Assembly: GCF_003937915.1 (NCBI RefSeq)
Contig: NZ_RHUM01000020.1
Location: forward strand, 1 to 32,091
Length of the DNA: 32,091 nt
Direction of reading: 5' to 3'
DNA from: Erwinia sp. 198
Lineage (GTDB): Bacteria; Pseudomonadota; Gammaproteobacteria; Enterobacterales; Enterobacteriaceae
The notes below the pieces were generated by a model. That model saw nothing but the letters and a program-made list of their open reading frames with translations, did no database searches and was not told the DNA's origin. The stretch's first letter is position 1; every line of letters starts with the position of its first letter. Below are positions 24,073 through 32,091 of this stretch, one piece after another. The translations under genes were made by a program, and so were the position numbers.

Positions 24073-25350
24073 ATGAAGCAAGCTGATGACGCGGCAGCGC
24101 AGCCCTCACGCCGCCGCCTGCTGAAGGGAATGGGCTTCCTTGGCGGCGCGCTGGCGTTAGCAGGAGGCTGTCCGGCGCATGGCGCGTCGGCGGCCTTTTC
24201 GCCCGGCGCGCTGTCGCCCAATGCCCGTCAGCAGAGACAGCCTTTCTACGGGCCGCACCAGGCGGGGATCGTCACGCCACAGCAGGCGTCGATGATGCTG
24301 GTGGCTTTTGACGTACTGGCAACGGACAAGGCCGATCTGGAGCGGTTATTTCGCTTGCTGACCGACCGTATCGCTTTTCTGACCAGCGGAGGAGAAGCGC
24401 CGCAGACGGTTAATCCACGTCTGCCGCCGATGGATTCCGGCATTCTGGGCGGTTATATCTATCCGGATAATCTGACCATTACGGTATCGGTCGGCCACTC
24501 CTTGTTTGACGATCGCTACGGATTACAGGCGCAAAAACCGCGCAGGCTGCAAACCATGACGCGCTTTCCCAATGATGCGCTGGATGCCGGACTGTGCCAC
24601 GGCGATCTGCTGCTGCAAATCTGCGCCAATACCAACGATACGGTGATCCACGCGCTGCGCGATATTATCAAACATTCGCCGGATTTGCTGAGCGTGCGCT
24701 GGCGGCGGGAAGGCTTTATCTCCGATCATGCGGCGCGCAGTCAGGGCAGGGAGACGCCGGTCAATCTGTTGGGCTTTAAGGATGGCACGGCCAATCCCGA
24801 TACGACCGACGCGGCGATGATGGATAAAATCCTGTGGGTTACGGCGGATCAGGATGAACCTGCATGGGCTATCGGCGGCAGCTATCAGGCCGCGCGCATC
24901 ATTCAGTTCCACGTAGAGTTTTGGGACAGAACGCCGCTGCGCGAGCAGGAAACGATCTTTGGCCGGGTGAAGCAGAGCGGCGCGCCACTGGGAATGACGC
25001 ACGAACATGATGTCCCGGACTATGCCAGCGATCCCGATGGCCTCGTTACGCCGTTAGACGCGCATATTCGCCTGGCTAACCCACGCACGCCACAAACGCA
25101 GGACAGCCTGATGCTCCGTCGTGGCTACAGCTACTCGCTGGGCGTATCCAATGCCGGTCAGCTGGAGATGGGCCTGCTATTTGTCTGCTATCAGCACGAC
25201 CTGGAAAAAGGTTTTCTTGCTGTACAAAAAAGACTCAATGGCGAGGCATTGGAAGAATATATCAAACCCGTCGGCGGCGGATATTTCTTTGTGCTGCCTG
25301 GCGTCATTGACGAAAAACATTATCTCGGGCAGGCTTTACTTCAGGCCTGA
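24073..25350 (+). CDS. efeB: Tat-exported DyP-type heme peroxidase EfeB
   Basis: The 425-aa protein carries a twin-arginine signal ([21 protein letters not shown]), so it is exported folded with its heme. It has the DyP signature GFKDGTANP with the distal aspartate D237, and H331 in [11 protein letters not shown] as proximal heme ligand. [18 protein letters not shown] ends the protein. In the EfeUOB system it is thought to oxidise ferrous iron or act on heme. The ATG comes three bases after the efeO stop, so the genes are coupled. Length is close to the E. coli protein (423 aa). A terminator follows. Confidence 0.96.
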   Translation: MKQADDAAAQPSRRRLLKGMGFLGGALALAGGCPAHGASAAFSPGALSPNARQQRQPFYGPHQAGIVTPQQASMMLVAFDVLATDKADLERLFRLLTDRIAFLTSGGEAPQTVNPRLPPMDSGILGGYIYPDNLTITVSVGHSLFDDRYGLQAQKPRRLQTMTRFPNDALDAGLCHGDLLLQICANTNDTVIHALRDIIKHSPDLLSVRWRREGFISDHAARSQGRETPVNLLGFKDGTANPDTTDAAMMDKILWVTADQDEPAWAIGGSYQAARIIQFHVEFWDRTPLREQETIFGRVKQSGAPLGMTHEHDVPDYASDPDGLVTPLDAHIRLANPRTPQTQDSLMLRRGYSYSLGVSNAGQLEMGLLFVCYQHDLEKGFLAVQKRLNGEALEEYIKPVGGGYFFVLPGVIDEKHYLGQALLQA

Positions 25351-25360
25351 GCCTTTCTTC

Positions 25361-25398
25361 AACCTCCCGCCCGCGCCTCGTGCGGGAGGTTGTTTTTT
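25361..25398 (+). terminator. Terminator of efeUOB
   Basis: AACCTCCCGC (25361-25370) pairs with GCGGGAGGTT (25382-25391), followed by G and six T residues. Confidence 0.9.
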
Positions 25399-25632
25399 AA
25401 TCAGATGCTTTCAGCTGGCTGTTAAAAATGCCAGATTACCGCGCTCAGCATAAAATAAATTGTTATCTCTTTGATCCTGTTGGGATCCTAATTAACCTGC
25501 CGCGTACGCGTTCGCTTATTTGACGTTTTTCGCTTGCCGTCAGGTAAAATTAATGTTGCATTATTCCAGGAATCTGTTGAAATTTAATTATCAGGCGTCA
25601 GTTGTTTCCAGTGTGCAACACGGAGATCGCGA
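25399..25632. promoter_or_regulatory. Region upstream of the small frame and phoH
   Basis: AT-rich spacer that probably holds the phoH promoter. TTGACG (25520-25525) and TAAAAT (25545-25550) look like promoter hexamers, but their 19-bp spacing is long. I found no convincing Pho box. Confidence 0.3.
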
Positions 25633-25848
25633 ATGGACAAGTCCTTTTACGGACATAAGCGTCAGACAAATAGCGTGACAGCTTCCCGGCGCGAGGGCTC
25701 TATCGCCCCAATGACTTCCTCTTCCCTTTACCATTTCAGCCAGTTTATTAACACCCTCCGGTGCCCGGCATCGTCACTCCGCGTACCATTTCTACGGCCA
25801 GACAAGGCTTACAAGGAAGCCAGCAAAACCTCTAAAGCGTTCACGTAA
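25633..25848 (+). CDS. Small frame of 71 codons before phoH, uncertain
   Basis: The ATG is preceded by GGAG at a perfect seven-base distance, which is the only positive sign. The product (MDKSFYGHKRQTNSVTASRR, serine-rich, ending KEASKTSKAFT) has no recognised domain, membrane segment or signal peptide. It ends 51 bp before phoH on the same strand. It could be a leader peptide of phoH or chance. Confidence 0.3.
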   Translation: MDKSFYGHKRQTNSVTASRREGSIAPMTSSSLYHFSQFINTLRCPASSLRVPFLRPDKAYKEASKTSKAFT

Positions 25849-25899
25849 TCGCACTGCCGTTCCGGGTGCGGGAAATGAAACCAACTGTAAGGTGCCACT

Positions 25900-26688
25900 A
25901 TGGGAAGACAGAAAGCAGTGATCAAAGCTCGTCGTGAAGCCAAGCGCGTGCTTCGTAGCGATTCACGCAGTCACCGTCAGCGTGAAGAAGAATCGGTCAC
26001 CTCGCTGGTGCAGATGGGTGGGCTGGACGCAATCGGCATGGCGCGCGATACCCGCGACCATTCGCCCATTGAGGCCCGTAATGAAGCTCAGGCGCACTAT
26101 CTTAAAGCCATAGAGAGTAAACAGCTGATTTTCGCTACCGGCGAAGCGGGCTGCGGGAAAACCTGGATTAGCGCCGCCAAAGCGGCCGAAGCCCTGATCA
26201 ATAAGGATGTCGACAGGATCATCGTCACCAGGCCGGTATTACAGGCAGATGAAGATCTGGGCTTTTTACCCGGTAATATCGCAGAAAAGTTCGCTCCTTA
26301 TTTCCGACCCGTCTATGACGTTCTGGTTAAACGTCTTGGTTCTTCCTTTATGCAGTACTGTCTGCGTCCCGAAATCGGCAAGGTGGAGATTGCGCCTTTC
26401 GCCTATATGCGTGGACGTACCTTTGAAAACGCCGTGGTGATCCTTGATGAGGCGCAAAACGTCACCGCCGCCCAGATGAAAATGTTTCTGACCCGCCTCG
26501 GGGAAAACGTCACCGTCATCGTCAATGGCGATATTACGCAATGTGATTTGCCATCGCATGTTCAGTCCGGCCTTAGCGACGCGCTGGCGCGCTTTAAAGA
26601 GGACGAGATGATTGGGGTAGTACGTTTTGGTAAGCAAGACTGCGTGCGCTCGGAGCTGTGCCAGCATACGCTGATGGCTTACGGCTAA
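25900..26688 (+). CDS. phoH: PhoH, ATP-binding protein
   Basis: The 262-aa cytosolic NTPase belongs to the PhoH family, whose members bind ATP and are linked to phosphate starvation (E. coli) and RNA metabolism. AAGGTG precedes the ATG, and MGRQKAVIKARREAKRVLR matches the E. coli sequence from its internal methionine. The longer E. coli annotation is not supported here. Walker A is GEAGCGKT (residues 81-88) and Walker B VVILDE (179-184) followed by AQN. GDITQCDLP is also conserved. It lies downstream of efeUOB as in E. coli but is separated by a terminator and a 550-bp gap, so it is transcribed alone. Confidence 0.95.
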   Translation: MGRQKAVIKARREAKRVLRSDSRSHRQREEESVTSLVQMGGLDAIGMARDTRDHSPIEARNEAQAHYLKAIESKQLIFATGEAGCGKTWISAAKAAEALINKDVDRIIVTRPVLQADEDLGFLPGNIAEKFAPYFRPVYDVLVKRLGSSFMQYCLRPEIGKVEIAPFAYMRGRTFENAVVILDEAQNVTAAQMKMFLTRLGENVTVIVNGDITQCDLPSHVQSGLSDALARFKEDEMIGVVRFGKQDCVRSELCQHTLMAYG

Positions 26689-26752
26689 AGCGGTTGCATA
26701 TAAATATTGTCTGAAGACAATGCCGCTAATTAACCGTTCATATTGATAATAA

Positions 26753-26782
26753 AAAAACCGGTCTCCTGCGAGGCCGGTTTTT
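26753..26782. terminator. Bidirectional terminator between phoH and the metalloprotease gene
   Basis: AAAAACCGG (26753-26761) pairs with CCGGTTTTT (26774-26782), with inner CTC/GAG pairs around CTGC. T runs exist in both directions, serving phoH (plus) and the convergent protease gene (minus). Confidence 0.9.
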
Positions 26783-26831
26783 CCTTTTCCAGATGGGCTT
26801 TTCGGGGGAAAAAGCGCCTGGATATCAGGCC

Positions 26832-29435
26832 TTATTCCACCTTATCCCAGGCTTGCTGCCAGTGCAGGCCCGTGCCCGGCGCATAAGCCCAGGCTGCGCC
26901 CGCACACCAGCCGGTGTAAGGTGCCGCTTTACAGGCATAGATGCCGCCCGCTGCGCTTACCCGCTCGCCTGCTTTATAGGCTGAGCCTTCCACATAGGCC
27001 GGATAAGCTGGCGGCGGTGGCGTGCCCGCTACAATCTCCAGTGCATGCGTGCTGAGGGCTGAACGCAGTCCGTCCGCGCTAACCGCTGCAAGCTGGATTT
27101 GATAATGACCGCCCGCATAGCTTTTTGTCTCCAGGGAAAATTCGCGCGCATCGCTCTGCGCTATCGCTTTGTCACCCTGCTTCAGGCTCCACTGCCAGTG
27201 GCTGACGGGAAAGTTGGTCTGGCCTGTCAGCGTCACGCTGTTGCCATGCTTAACGCTGGCCGGCCCCTGAATTTGCGCGTGCGGTGCGGCAACGGTAACG
27301 GTGATGGTTTTACTGTCCACCATGCCGCCCGTACCGGTTGCCAGCAGCTCATAGGTAACCTGACCTGAGGCGTTACGGGGGAAAGCCGCTCTGGCTACTT
27401 TCTGATGCACTTCGCGCACGATCGGGCCGCCTGCCACCTGCTGCAGGCCGGAAGGGCCGTCGCTGATGGCGCGCCAGATAAAGCCTTTGCCGATGCTGCG
27501 GCTGCCATCCAGCTCGCGGATGGTGGCGGTACTGGAGCTGGATACTACGCTGAAGTCGTTGGGAACAACGGCAACCGGTACTACAGCCGGGTCTGAAGAG
27601 ATAACTTCTAACGCGTGCGTGCTGGTTCCTGTATACATGCCGTCTGCGCTTACCGCTTCCAGCTCAACCGTATATTTTCCGGGCGCATAGCTTTGGGGCG
27701 CCAGCGTAAACTGAGAGGAACTGCCTTGGGCGATCGTCTGGCTGCCGTTTTTCAGGCTCCACTGCCAGCGGCTGGCGGTAAAGTTGGTCTGGCCGGTCAG
27801 CGTCACGCTGTCACCCTGCCTGACGCTGGCTGGGCCATGGATCTGCGCCTGCGGCGCGGTGACGGTGACGCTGACGGTTTTTTTAGAGAGGGTACCGTTA
27901 TAACCCCGCACCGACAGTTCATACACGGCTTTGCCGGATGAATTGGCGGGGAAGGCGGCTCTGACCATCGGCGCGCCGCGAACTTCTCTGACAACCGGGC
28001 CGGAAGGGACTTCCTGCAGCCCCATCGGGCCTTCGCTTAATACTTTCCAGACAGGGTCATAACCCGTACTGCTGCGGCCGTCCAGCTGATAAATCACGCC
28101 GGTGTGGCTACGGGACATAATGCTGAAGTCATTCGGCACCACGGCGTTCGCCGTCACGTTGCTGTAAAATCTCGATACCATCTCACGCCGTTCATTGAGT
28201 CGACGAGCGCTGTCCTCATACTGTACGGTTCCGGCAGGAACGTTACGGAAGATCACGCGCGGATTTGAAAACATATTGATCTGCCAACAGGTAGGCGAGC
28301 AGTTATAGGCCATGATGGTGCGCCATCTGTCAGGATGCGTCGTGCTGATATTGCCTTCATGCTGGTAACCATGCTGATAGCAAGGCGAGGATGGTTTAAC
28401 GCCATATTGAGCCAGATCGTGGCGTAACCCAATATTGTGGCCCATCTCATGAACAAAGGTATTTCCTTCGGTAAAAGCAAGAGAGTTTACTACGGCTAAA
28501 GAAGTGGTTCTGTTGGCGTTGGTATAGGCTACGCCGTTAACGTTTCGGCCTACGGCCAACATCACAACCAGATCGGTGCCTTGCTGCTCTCGAAATGGCA
28601 GGATTTCATTGCGCAACACGCCATTCATATCGCTCAGCATCGCGCCCAGCGTGGCTTTCTCATTGTAATTAAGGTTAAGTACGCCGGCGTTAACAAAAGT
28701 GATGCGAACGTTACTGTTTAAATTGCCCTGGTTCGCCTTTTCAAAAGCGAGTTTGGCCAGCGCGTCAAAATCCAGTGATGAGAAGGCCGCACGGGACTGA
28801 TTAGTAGTCACCAGACCTACCCGAATGACAACCTGCTCAGAAGGCGCCGGGTCGACATAGTTTCCCGGTGCCGGACAGGTAGCTCTGGCTTCTGACGTAG
28901 TGAAAAGCTCATCGTGCTTTTCTTCTTCAGGGATTTTATTTTGATCCACCTTAACGATAACCAGCGATTCTTTTTCCTGAGCCAATGGCAGAATTTGAAA
29001 GGTTTCTCCTTTAAACGTCAGGGAACCATAAACTTTGTCATTTTTGATAATCAGGATCGCCGTGTTTTCCGGATCGGGGTTACCATTGGACAACCTGTGT
29101 TTTATTGATGAACTCGTTTCGCCTGTCCAGGCAAGGCTGCCGTCGTCGTTTTTCTTTTCAGACCAGCGTTGAAAAGCAACGTGTTCGCCACCGGGGAGGA
29201 TCAGGTTAACGCTGTCAATATCCTGATGAGGAACAGGAGTGCTTTTCAGCAGCGTCATTTTTTCCGTAGTGACGGAGGCAGATAAGTTACGCAAGTAATT
29301 GTTGTGGGAAACAATACTTCTTTCATTTTCTTTATGTAAGGCTGCAAGCTTAAGCGTTGCTGCATGCGGGGCGCTGCCGCACATAAATAGTATAAGAGTG
29401 ATACACCTGGCAAGGTGCGATAAAATTCGCTTCAT
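26832..29435 (-). CDS. Secreted metzincin-type zinc metalloprotease with tandem repeats and carbohydrate-binding module
   Basis: The 867-aa protein has a Sec signal peptide (cleavage likely after about residue 26, APHA-A). Residues about 27-200 resemble a propeptide. The catalytic domain holds H329-E330-M-G-H333-N-I-G336-L-R-H339-D340, the zinc motif of metzincins (reprolysin-like), with a Met-turn candidate TIMAYNC behind it. Two tandem 191-residue units start at V432 and V623 (both VVPNDFS). Each has a first half ending in VTV-AP and a second Ig/PKD-like half (GPASV, SVTLTGQTNF, W-QWSLK). After a proline linker (TPPPPAYPAY) the last 55 residues look like a carbohydrate-binding module of the chitin-binding type (YKAGERV, GGIYACKAAPYTGWC, W-WAYAPG, WQQAW-KV). 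AGGA lies five bases before the ATG. It may cleave glycoproteins at chitin or mucin surfaces; the target is unknown. Confidence 0.85.
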   Translation of the reverse strand: MKRILSHLARCITLILFMCGSAPHAATLKLAALHKENERSIVSHNNYLRNLSASVTTEKMTLLKSTPVPHQDIDSVNLILPGGEHVAFQRWSEKKNDDGSLAWTGETSSSIKHRLSNGNPDPENTAILIIKNDKVYGSLTFKGETFQILPLAQEKESLVIVKVDQNKIPEEEKHDELFTTSEARATCPAPGNYVDPAPSEQVVIRVGLVTTNQSRAAFSSLDFDALAKLAFEKANQGNLNSNVRITFVNAGVLNLNYNEKATLGAMLSDMNGVLRNEILPFREQQGTDLVVMLAVGRNVNGVAYTNANRTTSLAVVNSLAFTEGNTFVHEMGHNIGLRHDLAQYGVKPSSPCYQHGYQHEGNISTTHPDRWRTIMAYNCSPTCWQINMFSNPRVIFRNVPAGTVQYEDSARRLNERREMVSRFYSNVTANAVVPNDFSIMSRSHTGVIYQLDGRSSTGYDPVWKVLSEGPMGLQEVPSGPVVREVRGAPMVRAAFPANSSGKAVYELSVRGYNGTLSKKTVSVTVTAPQAQIHGPASVRQGDSVTLTGQTNFTASRWQWSLKNGSQTIAQGSSSQFTLAPQSYAPGKYTVELEAVSADGMYTGTSTHALEVISSDPAVVPVAVVPNDFSVVSSSSTATIRELDGSRSIGKGFIWRAISDGPSGLQQVAGGPIVREVHQKVARAAFPRNASGQVTYELLATGTGGMVDSKTITVTVAAPHAQIQGPASVKHGNSVTLTGQTNFPVSHWQWSLKQGDKAIAQSDAREFSLETKSYAGGHYQIQLAAVSADGLRSALSTHALEIVAGTPPPPAYPAYVEGSAYKAGERVSAAGGIYACKAAPYTGWCAGAAWAYAPGTGLHWQQAWDKVE

Positions 29436-30256
29436 TTTTTCCTGCTATCAGTCAAAGGGCCGTTATTGGTTTCTTATATAGTTGATTTTATTTGTTAATT
29501 GCTTAAATGCTTTACGGTAAGTTCATTATTTATTGTCGGCTGAAAGTCTCCATGACAGTAAGCCAGAATAGTTCTGGGTTAGCTTATAGTTAACGTAATT
29601 TAAATTTAAACCATTAAGCTGGCTATTTTATAGTGTTGCTTGTGGCATGTTTCTTCAAGGTTAAAGATTGATATCCGGGTGTCAGAATTTACCGGGTAAA
29701 AATAGAGTTAATATTTTGTATGGGATTTTATTTATCAGAATGAAAATACCGGGTGGAAAAACTACGCCGCAACTTTTATTGTCTATCCTGTTGTGTTTGG
29801 CTTATTGCTAACTATTAAATATTATTAATATACAGGCAGGCTGCTGCTTTGCTGATGACGGCATCGGGATTTATCCCTGGGGCAGCCGATCGCAGGCAGC
29901 ACCACGCCGCCAGTCTGGTGATGCCACAGCCGACTGCATGATCATGGTTAAGCGACGGGCTTTCTGAAGGGCAAAAGCGGGGGGCGGGATACTGCCTTAT
30001 CAGCCGGATCCTTTTTGTTTTTATATCTTTATGCCTCATTTTTTTCAAAATCCCCGCAAATCCCTTAGCGCGACTCAAGCTTTTCACGTTGCACCAGAAA
30101 TGTTTTTTTTATGAGTTATCTTGATATCGTACTGATTAAAAATAGGTTTTTATTTTATTTTTTCCTTTTTTAACGGCCTTCTTTTTTTTTAACTATTTTT
30201 TTTAATCACTTATCTGAATGTCTTCGCGTTCATCAGCAAATAATAAGCAGATTTAC
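29436..30256. other. AT-rich gap between divergent protease and receptor genes
   Basis: About 820 bp without a supported gene. It should hold the protease promoter on the minus strand, which I could not place. A more GC-rich patch (about 29835-30010) carries a minus-strand frame (29815-30087, 90 codons) that lacks a ribosome site and a recognisable product. It may be debris of a lost gene. T-rich tracts fill 30110-30210. Confidence 0.5.
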
Positions 30257-30283
30257 TAAAGCTTACGAAAGACCGGCCGATAA
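30257..30283 (+). promoter_or_regulatory. Sigma-28 promoter of the chemotaxis receptor gene
   Basis: TAAA (30257-30260), 15 bases, then GCCGATAA (30276-30283): a perfect match to the enterobacterial FliA consensus, even in the extended form TAAAG-TT. It lies about 58 bp before the receptor start. Confidence 0.9.
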
Positions 30284-30341
30284 AACACGGGTATAACAGC
30301 AACGATGTTTGCACCTTTAATCTTCAGAGAGCGTGGAAAAG

Positions 30342-31892
30342 ATGTTTAAAAACTTTTCGGTCAGTACGAAATTTATAGCGGCATTTGGCGTCGTGGCAGC
30401 CTTATTAGTGCTGCTGTGCGGCACTTTTTACGTTAACTTTTCGCGCATTGTAAACTCCAATAACTGGAACGTGCATACCTGGCGTGTTATCGATGAAAGC
30501 CGATCGTTGACCCAGAGCCTGGTGAATATGGAGACCGGGCTGCGCGGCTATGCAGTAAACGGTAAAGAAGAGATGCTGGCGCCGTGGCAGGAAGGTCGCA
30601 AAGCCTTTTCGCAGCACGTGCAGAAGGCGCGCTCTTTAACGTCGGATAATGAAAGACAACAGGATCGGCTGAGCAAACTGGCTGCGCAGGAACAGGCGTG
30701 GGAAGCCTCTTTTGTTATGCCGCTGATGAAAAATCGCCAGGCGCTGAACACCGGAGCACTCTCTTATGAAACGTTTCTGACGGCTTTTAATGCTAATACT
30801 GGCAAAGCGCAGATGGACGGGATGCGGAAGATCATCGATGAACTTGCTGCTGAAGAGAAGGGTTTACTGGTGGAAAGGCAGCTCACCGTCGATGCCACCG
30901 AAGCGCAAACCAAGCTGACCCTGATCGTTGGCGCGCTTGCCGGGCTGGCTATCGCCTCCCTGCTGGGCTATCTGCTGTCGCGCGCGATTACCGTACCTCT
31001 GCGCCAGGCCGTTAAAGCGGCGCGCTCTATCGCGGATGGCGATTTAACATCAGTACTGATCCCGCAGTCAAAAGATGAAACCGGCGTGCTGATTGCTACT
31101 TTTGCAGAGATGCAGGAGCAGCTAAGGAAAGTGGTTTCGGAGATCCAGAACGCCGCCGCTTCTATCGATAGCGCTGCAAAAGAAGTGTCTTTGGGCAATA
31201 CCGATCTGTCCAGCCGAACTGAACAGCAGGCCGCGTCGCTTGAAGAAACGTCAGCCAGTATGGAACAGCTGACCGCCACGGTGCGTCAGAACTCTTCTAA
31301 CGCACAACACGCCAGCAGCCTCGCTTCTGACGCGTCACGCGTGGCAGAGCATGGCGGAGCGGTGGTAGGAAAAGTCGTGTCCACCATGTCCGCTATTCAT
31401 GACAGCTCGAACAGCGTGGCCGAAATCATCAGCACGATAGAAAGCATCGCCTTTCAGACGAACATTCTGGCGCTTAATGCCGCGGTGGAAGCCGCTCGCG
31501 CTGGTGAACAGGGGCGAGGCTTTGCCGTTGTGGCTTCGGAAGTCAGGGCGCTGGCCCAGCGAAGCGCGATAGCCGCTAAAGAAATTAAAACGCTGATCGA
31601 AACATCAAGCCTGCGTATTACAGAAGGTAGCCAGCTGGTGGCTAATGCCGGAAAAACTATGGATGACATTGTTGCTTCCATCGGCAATGTTTCCGGCATT
31701 ATGTCGGAGATTTTTTCAGCGTCGGGCGAGCAGGTCAACGGCATTGAGCACGTAAGCATTGCGGTCAGTCAGATGGACGAAGTGACCCAGCAGAACGCCG
31801 CGCTGGTGCAGGAAGCTGCGGCTGCGGCCGCTTCGCTGGAAGATCAGGCTGCGCAACTGACTCGTGCGATTGCCGTATTTAAAGTTGCCTGA
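30342..31892 (+). CDS. Methyl-accepting chemotaxis receptor with CHASE3-like sensor
   Basis: The 516-aa protein is chosen to start at the ATG at 30342 (GGA just upstream); an in-frame GTG at 30333 would add three residues. TM1 spans about residues 10-29. The periplasmic part (30-190) has [20 protein letters not shown] from M63, the CHASE3-like helical bundle pattern. TM2 spans about 192-213, and a HAMP domain follows to about 266. The signalling hairpin has the conserved tip E367[20 protein letters not shown], then [20 protein letters not shown], which contacts CheA and CheW. Glutamine/glutamate methylation-type heptads flank it. The protein ends FKVA without the NWETF pentapeptide that tethers CheR and CheB. 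The ligand is unknown. A perfect sigma-28 promoter puts it in the flagellar regulon. Confidence 0.95.
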   Translation: MFKNFSVSTKFIAAFGVVAALLVLLCGTFYVNFSRIVNSNNWNVHTWRVIDESRSLTQSLVNMETGLRGYAVNGKEEMLAPWQEGRKAFSQHVQKARSLTSDNERQQDRLSKLAAQEQAWEASFVMPLMKNRQALNTGALSYETFLTAFNANTGKAQMDGMRKIIDELAAEEKGLLVERQLTVDATEAQTKLTLIVGALAGLAIASLLGYLLSRAITVPLRQAVKAARSIADGDLTSVLIPQSKDETGVLIATFAEMQEQLRKVVSEIQNAAASIDSAAKEVSLGNTDLSSRTEQQAASLEETSASMEQLTATVRQNSSNAQHASSLASDASRVAEHGGAVVGKVVSTMSAIHDSSNSVAEIISTIESIAFQTNILALNAAVEAARAGEQGRGFAVVASEVRALAQRSAIAAKEIKTLIETSSLRITEGSQLVANAGKTMDDIVASIGNVSGIMSEIFSASGEQVNGIEHVSIAVSQMDEVTQQNAALVQEAAAAAASLEDQAAQLTRAIAVFKVA

Positions 31893-31930
31893 TGCTATAT
31901 GGCCAGGCGGTAAAGAGACTGGCGTTATAA

Positions 31931-31960
31931 AAAAAGCCTGAACGTGAGTTCAGGCTTTTT
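31931..31960 (+). terminator. Terminator of the chemotaxis receptor gene
   Basis: A 13-bp perfect stem (AAAAAGCCTGAAC at 31931-31943 with GTTCAGGCTTTTT at 31948-31960) with loop GTGA. Confidence 0.95.
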
Positions 31961-31969
31961 CTTTGAATA

Positions 31970-32091
31970 TGGTGGTGAGGAAGGGATAACATGAGGCCCG
32001 CCGGGCCTCACCCTACGGGCGGCAGTTTGCCGTGCAAAACCGTTCGCTGACGGAACGGTTTTGTCGAACCCGGTCAGGGGTTTTCACCCTT
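31970..32091 (-). other. Hairpin-rich end of window with a tRNA 3'-end-like segment
   Basis: On the minus strand, 31986-31970 reads TCCCTTCCTCACCACCA, like the acceptor end of a tRNA including CCA. Upstream on that strand there is no full tRNA, only two hairpins: TGAGGCCC/GGGCCTCA (31992-32010) and AAAACCGTTC/GAACGGTTTT (32036-32062). Known parallels are the tRNA-3'-end repeats of the E. coli tyrT operon (rtT). The rest lies outside the window, so this stays a suggestion. Confidence 0.35.

Noticed and set aside
22993..24081. 362-codon minus-strand frame inside efeO
   Set aside because: Antisense shadow of efeO, whose signal peptide and HxxE motif are on the plus strand.
29815..30087. 90-codon minus-strand frame in the gap before the receptor gene
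   Set aside because: No ribosome site, no promoter seen, composition shifts within the frame, no recognised product.
1..32091. CRISPR arrays, rRNA genes, complete tRNA genes and complete insertion sequences
   Set aside because: No regularly spaced direct repeats, no rRNA-like stretches, no full tRNA cloverleaf and no transposase frame with terminal repeats were seen.

Overview
The window comes from a gamma-proteobacterium of the order Enterobacterales. FliC, FliA, FliZ, DcyD, TcyJLN, PutA, PutP, EfeUOB and PhoH read as close relatives of the Escherichia coli proteins. The extra genes and the gene order suggest an Erwiniaceae-like genome (Pantoea, Mixta or Erwinia type), but that placement is inference. 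By memory of the E. coli K-12 map, two blocks that lie far apart there are joined here: fliC-fliA-fliZ-cystine genes and putA/putP-efeUOB-phoH.

Positions 1-9000, flagellar block. The 3' end of flagellin (fliC) and its terminator are followed by two glycosyltransferase genes (1212 and 271 aa), an HNH-nuclease-like gene, then fliA (sigma-28) and fliZ. A sigma-28 type -10 box lies before both fliA and the HNH gene. After fliZ comes an AT-rich accessory islet. It holds a frameshifted tyrosine-recombinase remnant, an overlapping pair of unknown genes (209 and 73 aa, the second a two-helix membrane protein) and a 46-bp tandem duplication of the pair's 3' end.

Positions 9209-14190, sulfur block and acyltransferase. 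dcyD-tcyJ-tcyL-tcyN encode D-cysteine desulfhydrase and a cystine ABC importer. A YcfT-like membrane acyltransferase follows, then three rho-independent hairpins that separate it from convergent putA.

Positions 14237-20138, proline block. putA (minus) and putP (plus) are divergent around a 420-bp control region with several GTTGCA-type PutA operators.

Positions 20140-21852, toxin-antitoxin cluster. A TumE/TumA-like locus, whose toxin gene appears collapsed to 43 codons, sits beside a complete HicA/HicB pair. Both lie between putP and efeU.

Positions 22006-26782, iron block and phoH. A 17/19 match to the Fur box precedes efeUOB, which encode a ferrous-iron permease, a periplasmic iron-binding protein and a Tat-exported DyP-type peroxidase. 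phoH ends in a bidirectional terminator.

Positions 26832-32091, secretion and chemotaxis. A large secreted metzincin-type zinc protease (minus) has two tandem 191-residue repeats and a C-terminal carbohydrate-binding module. An AT-rich gap follows, then a methyl-accepting chemotaxis receptor behind a perfect sigma-28 promoter. The window ends in hairpin-rich noncoding DNA with a tRNA-3'-end-like segment on the minus strand.

The strongest candidates for something undescribed are the 209/73-aa overlapping pair, the HNH gene apparently placed under flagellar control, the internally deleted TumE-like toxin beside an intact antitoxin, and the repeat-bearing metalloprotease.
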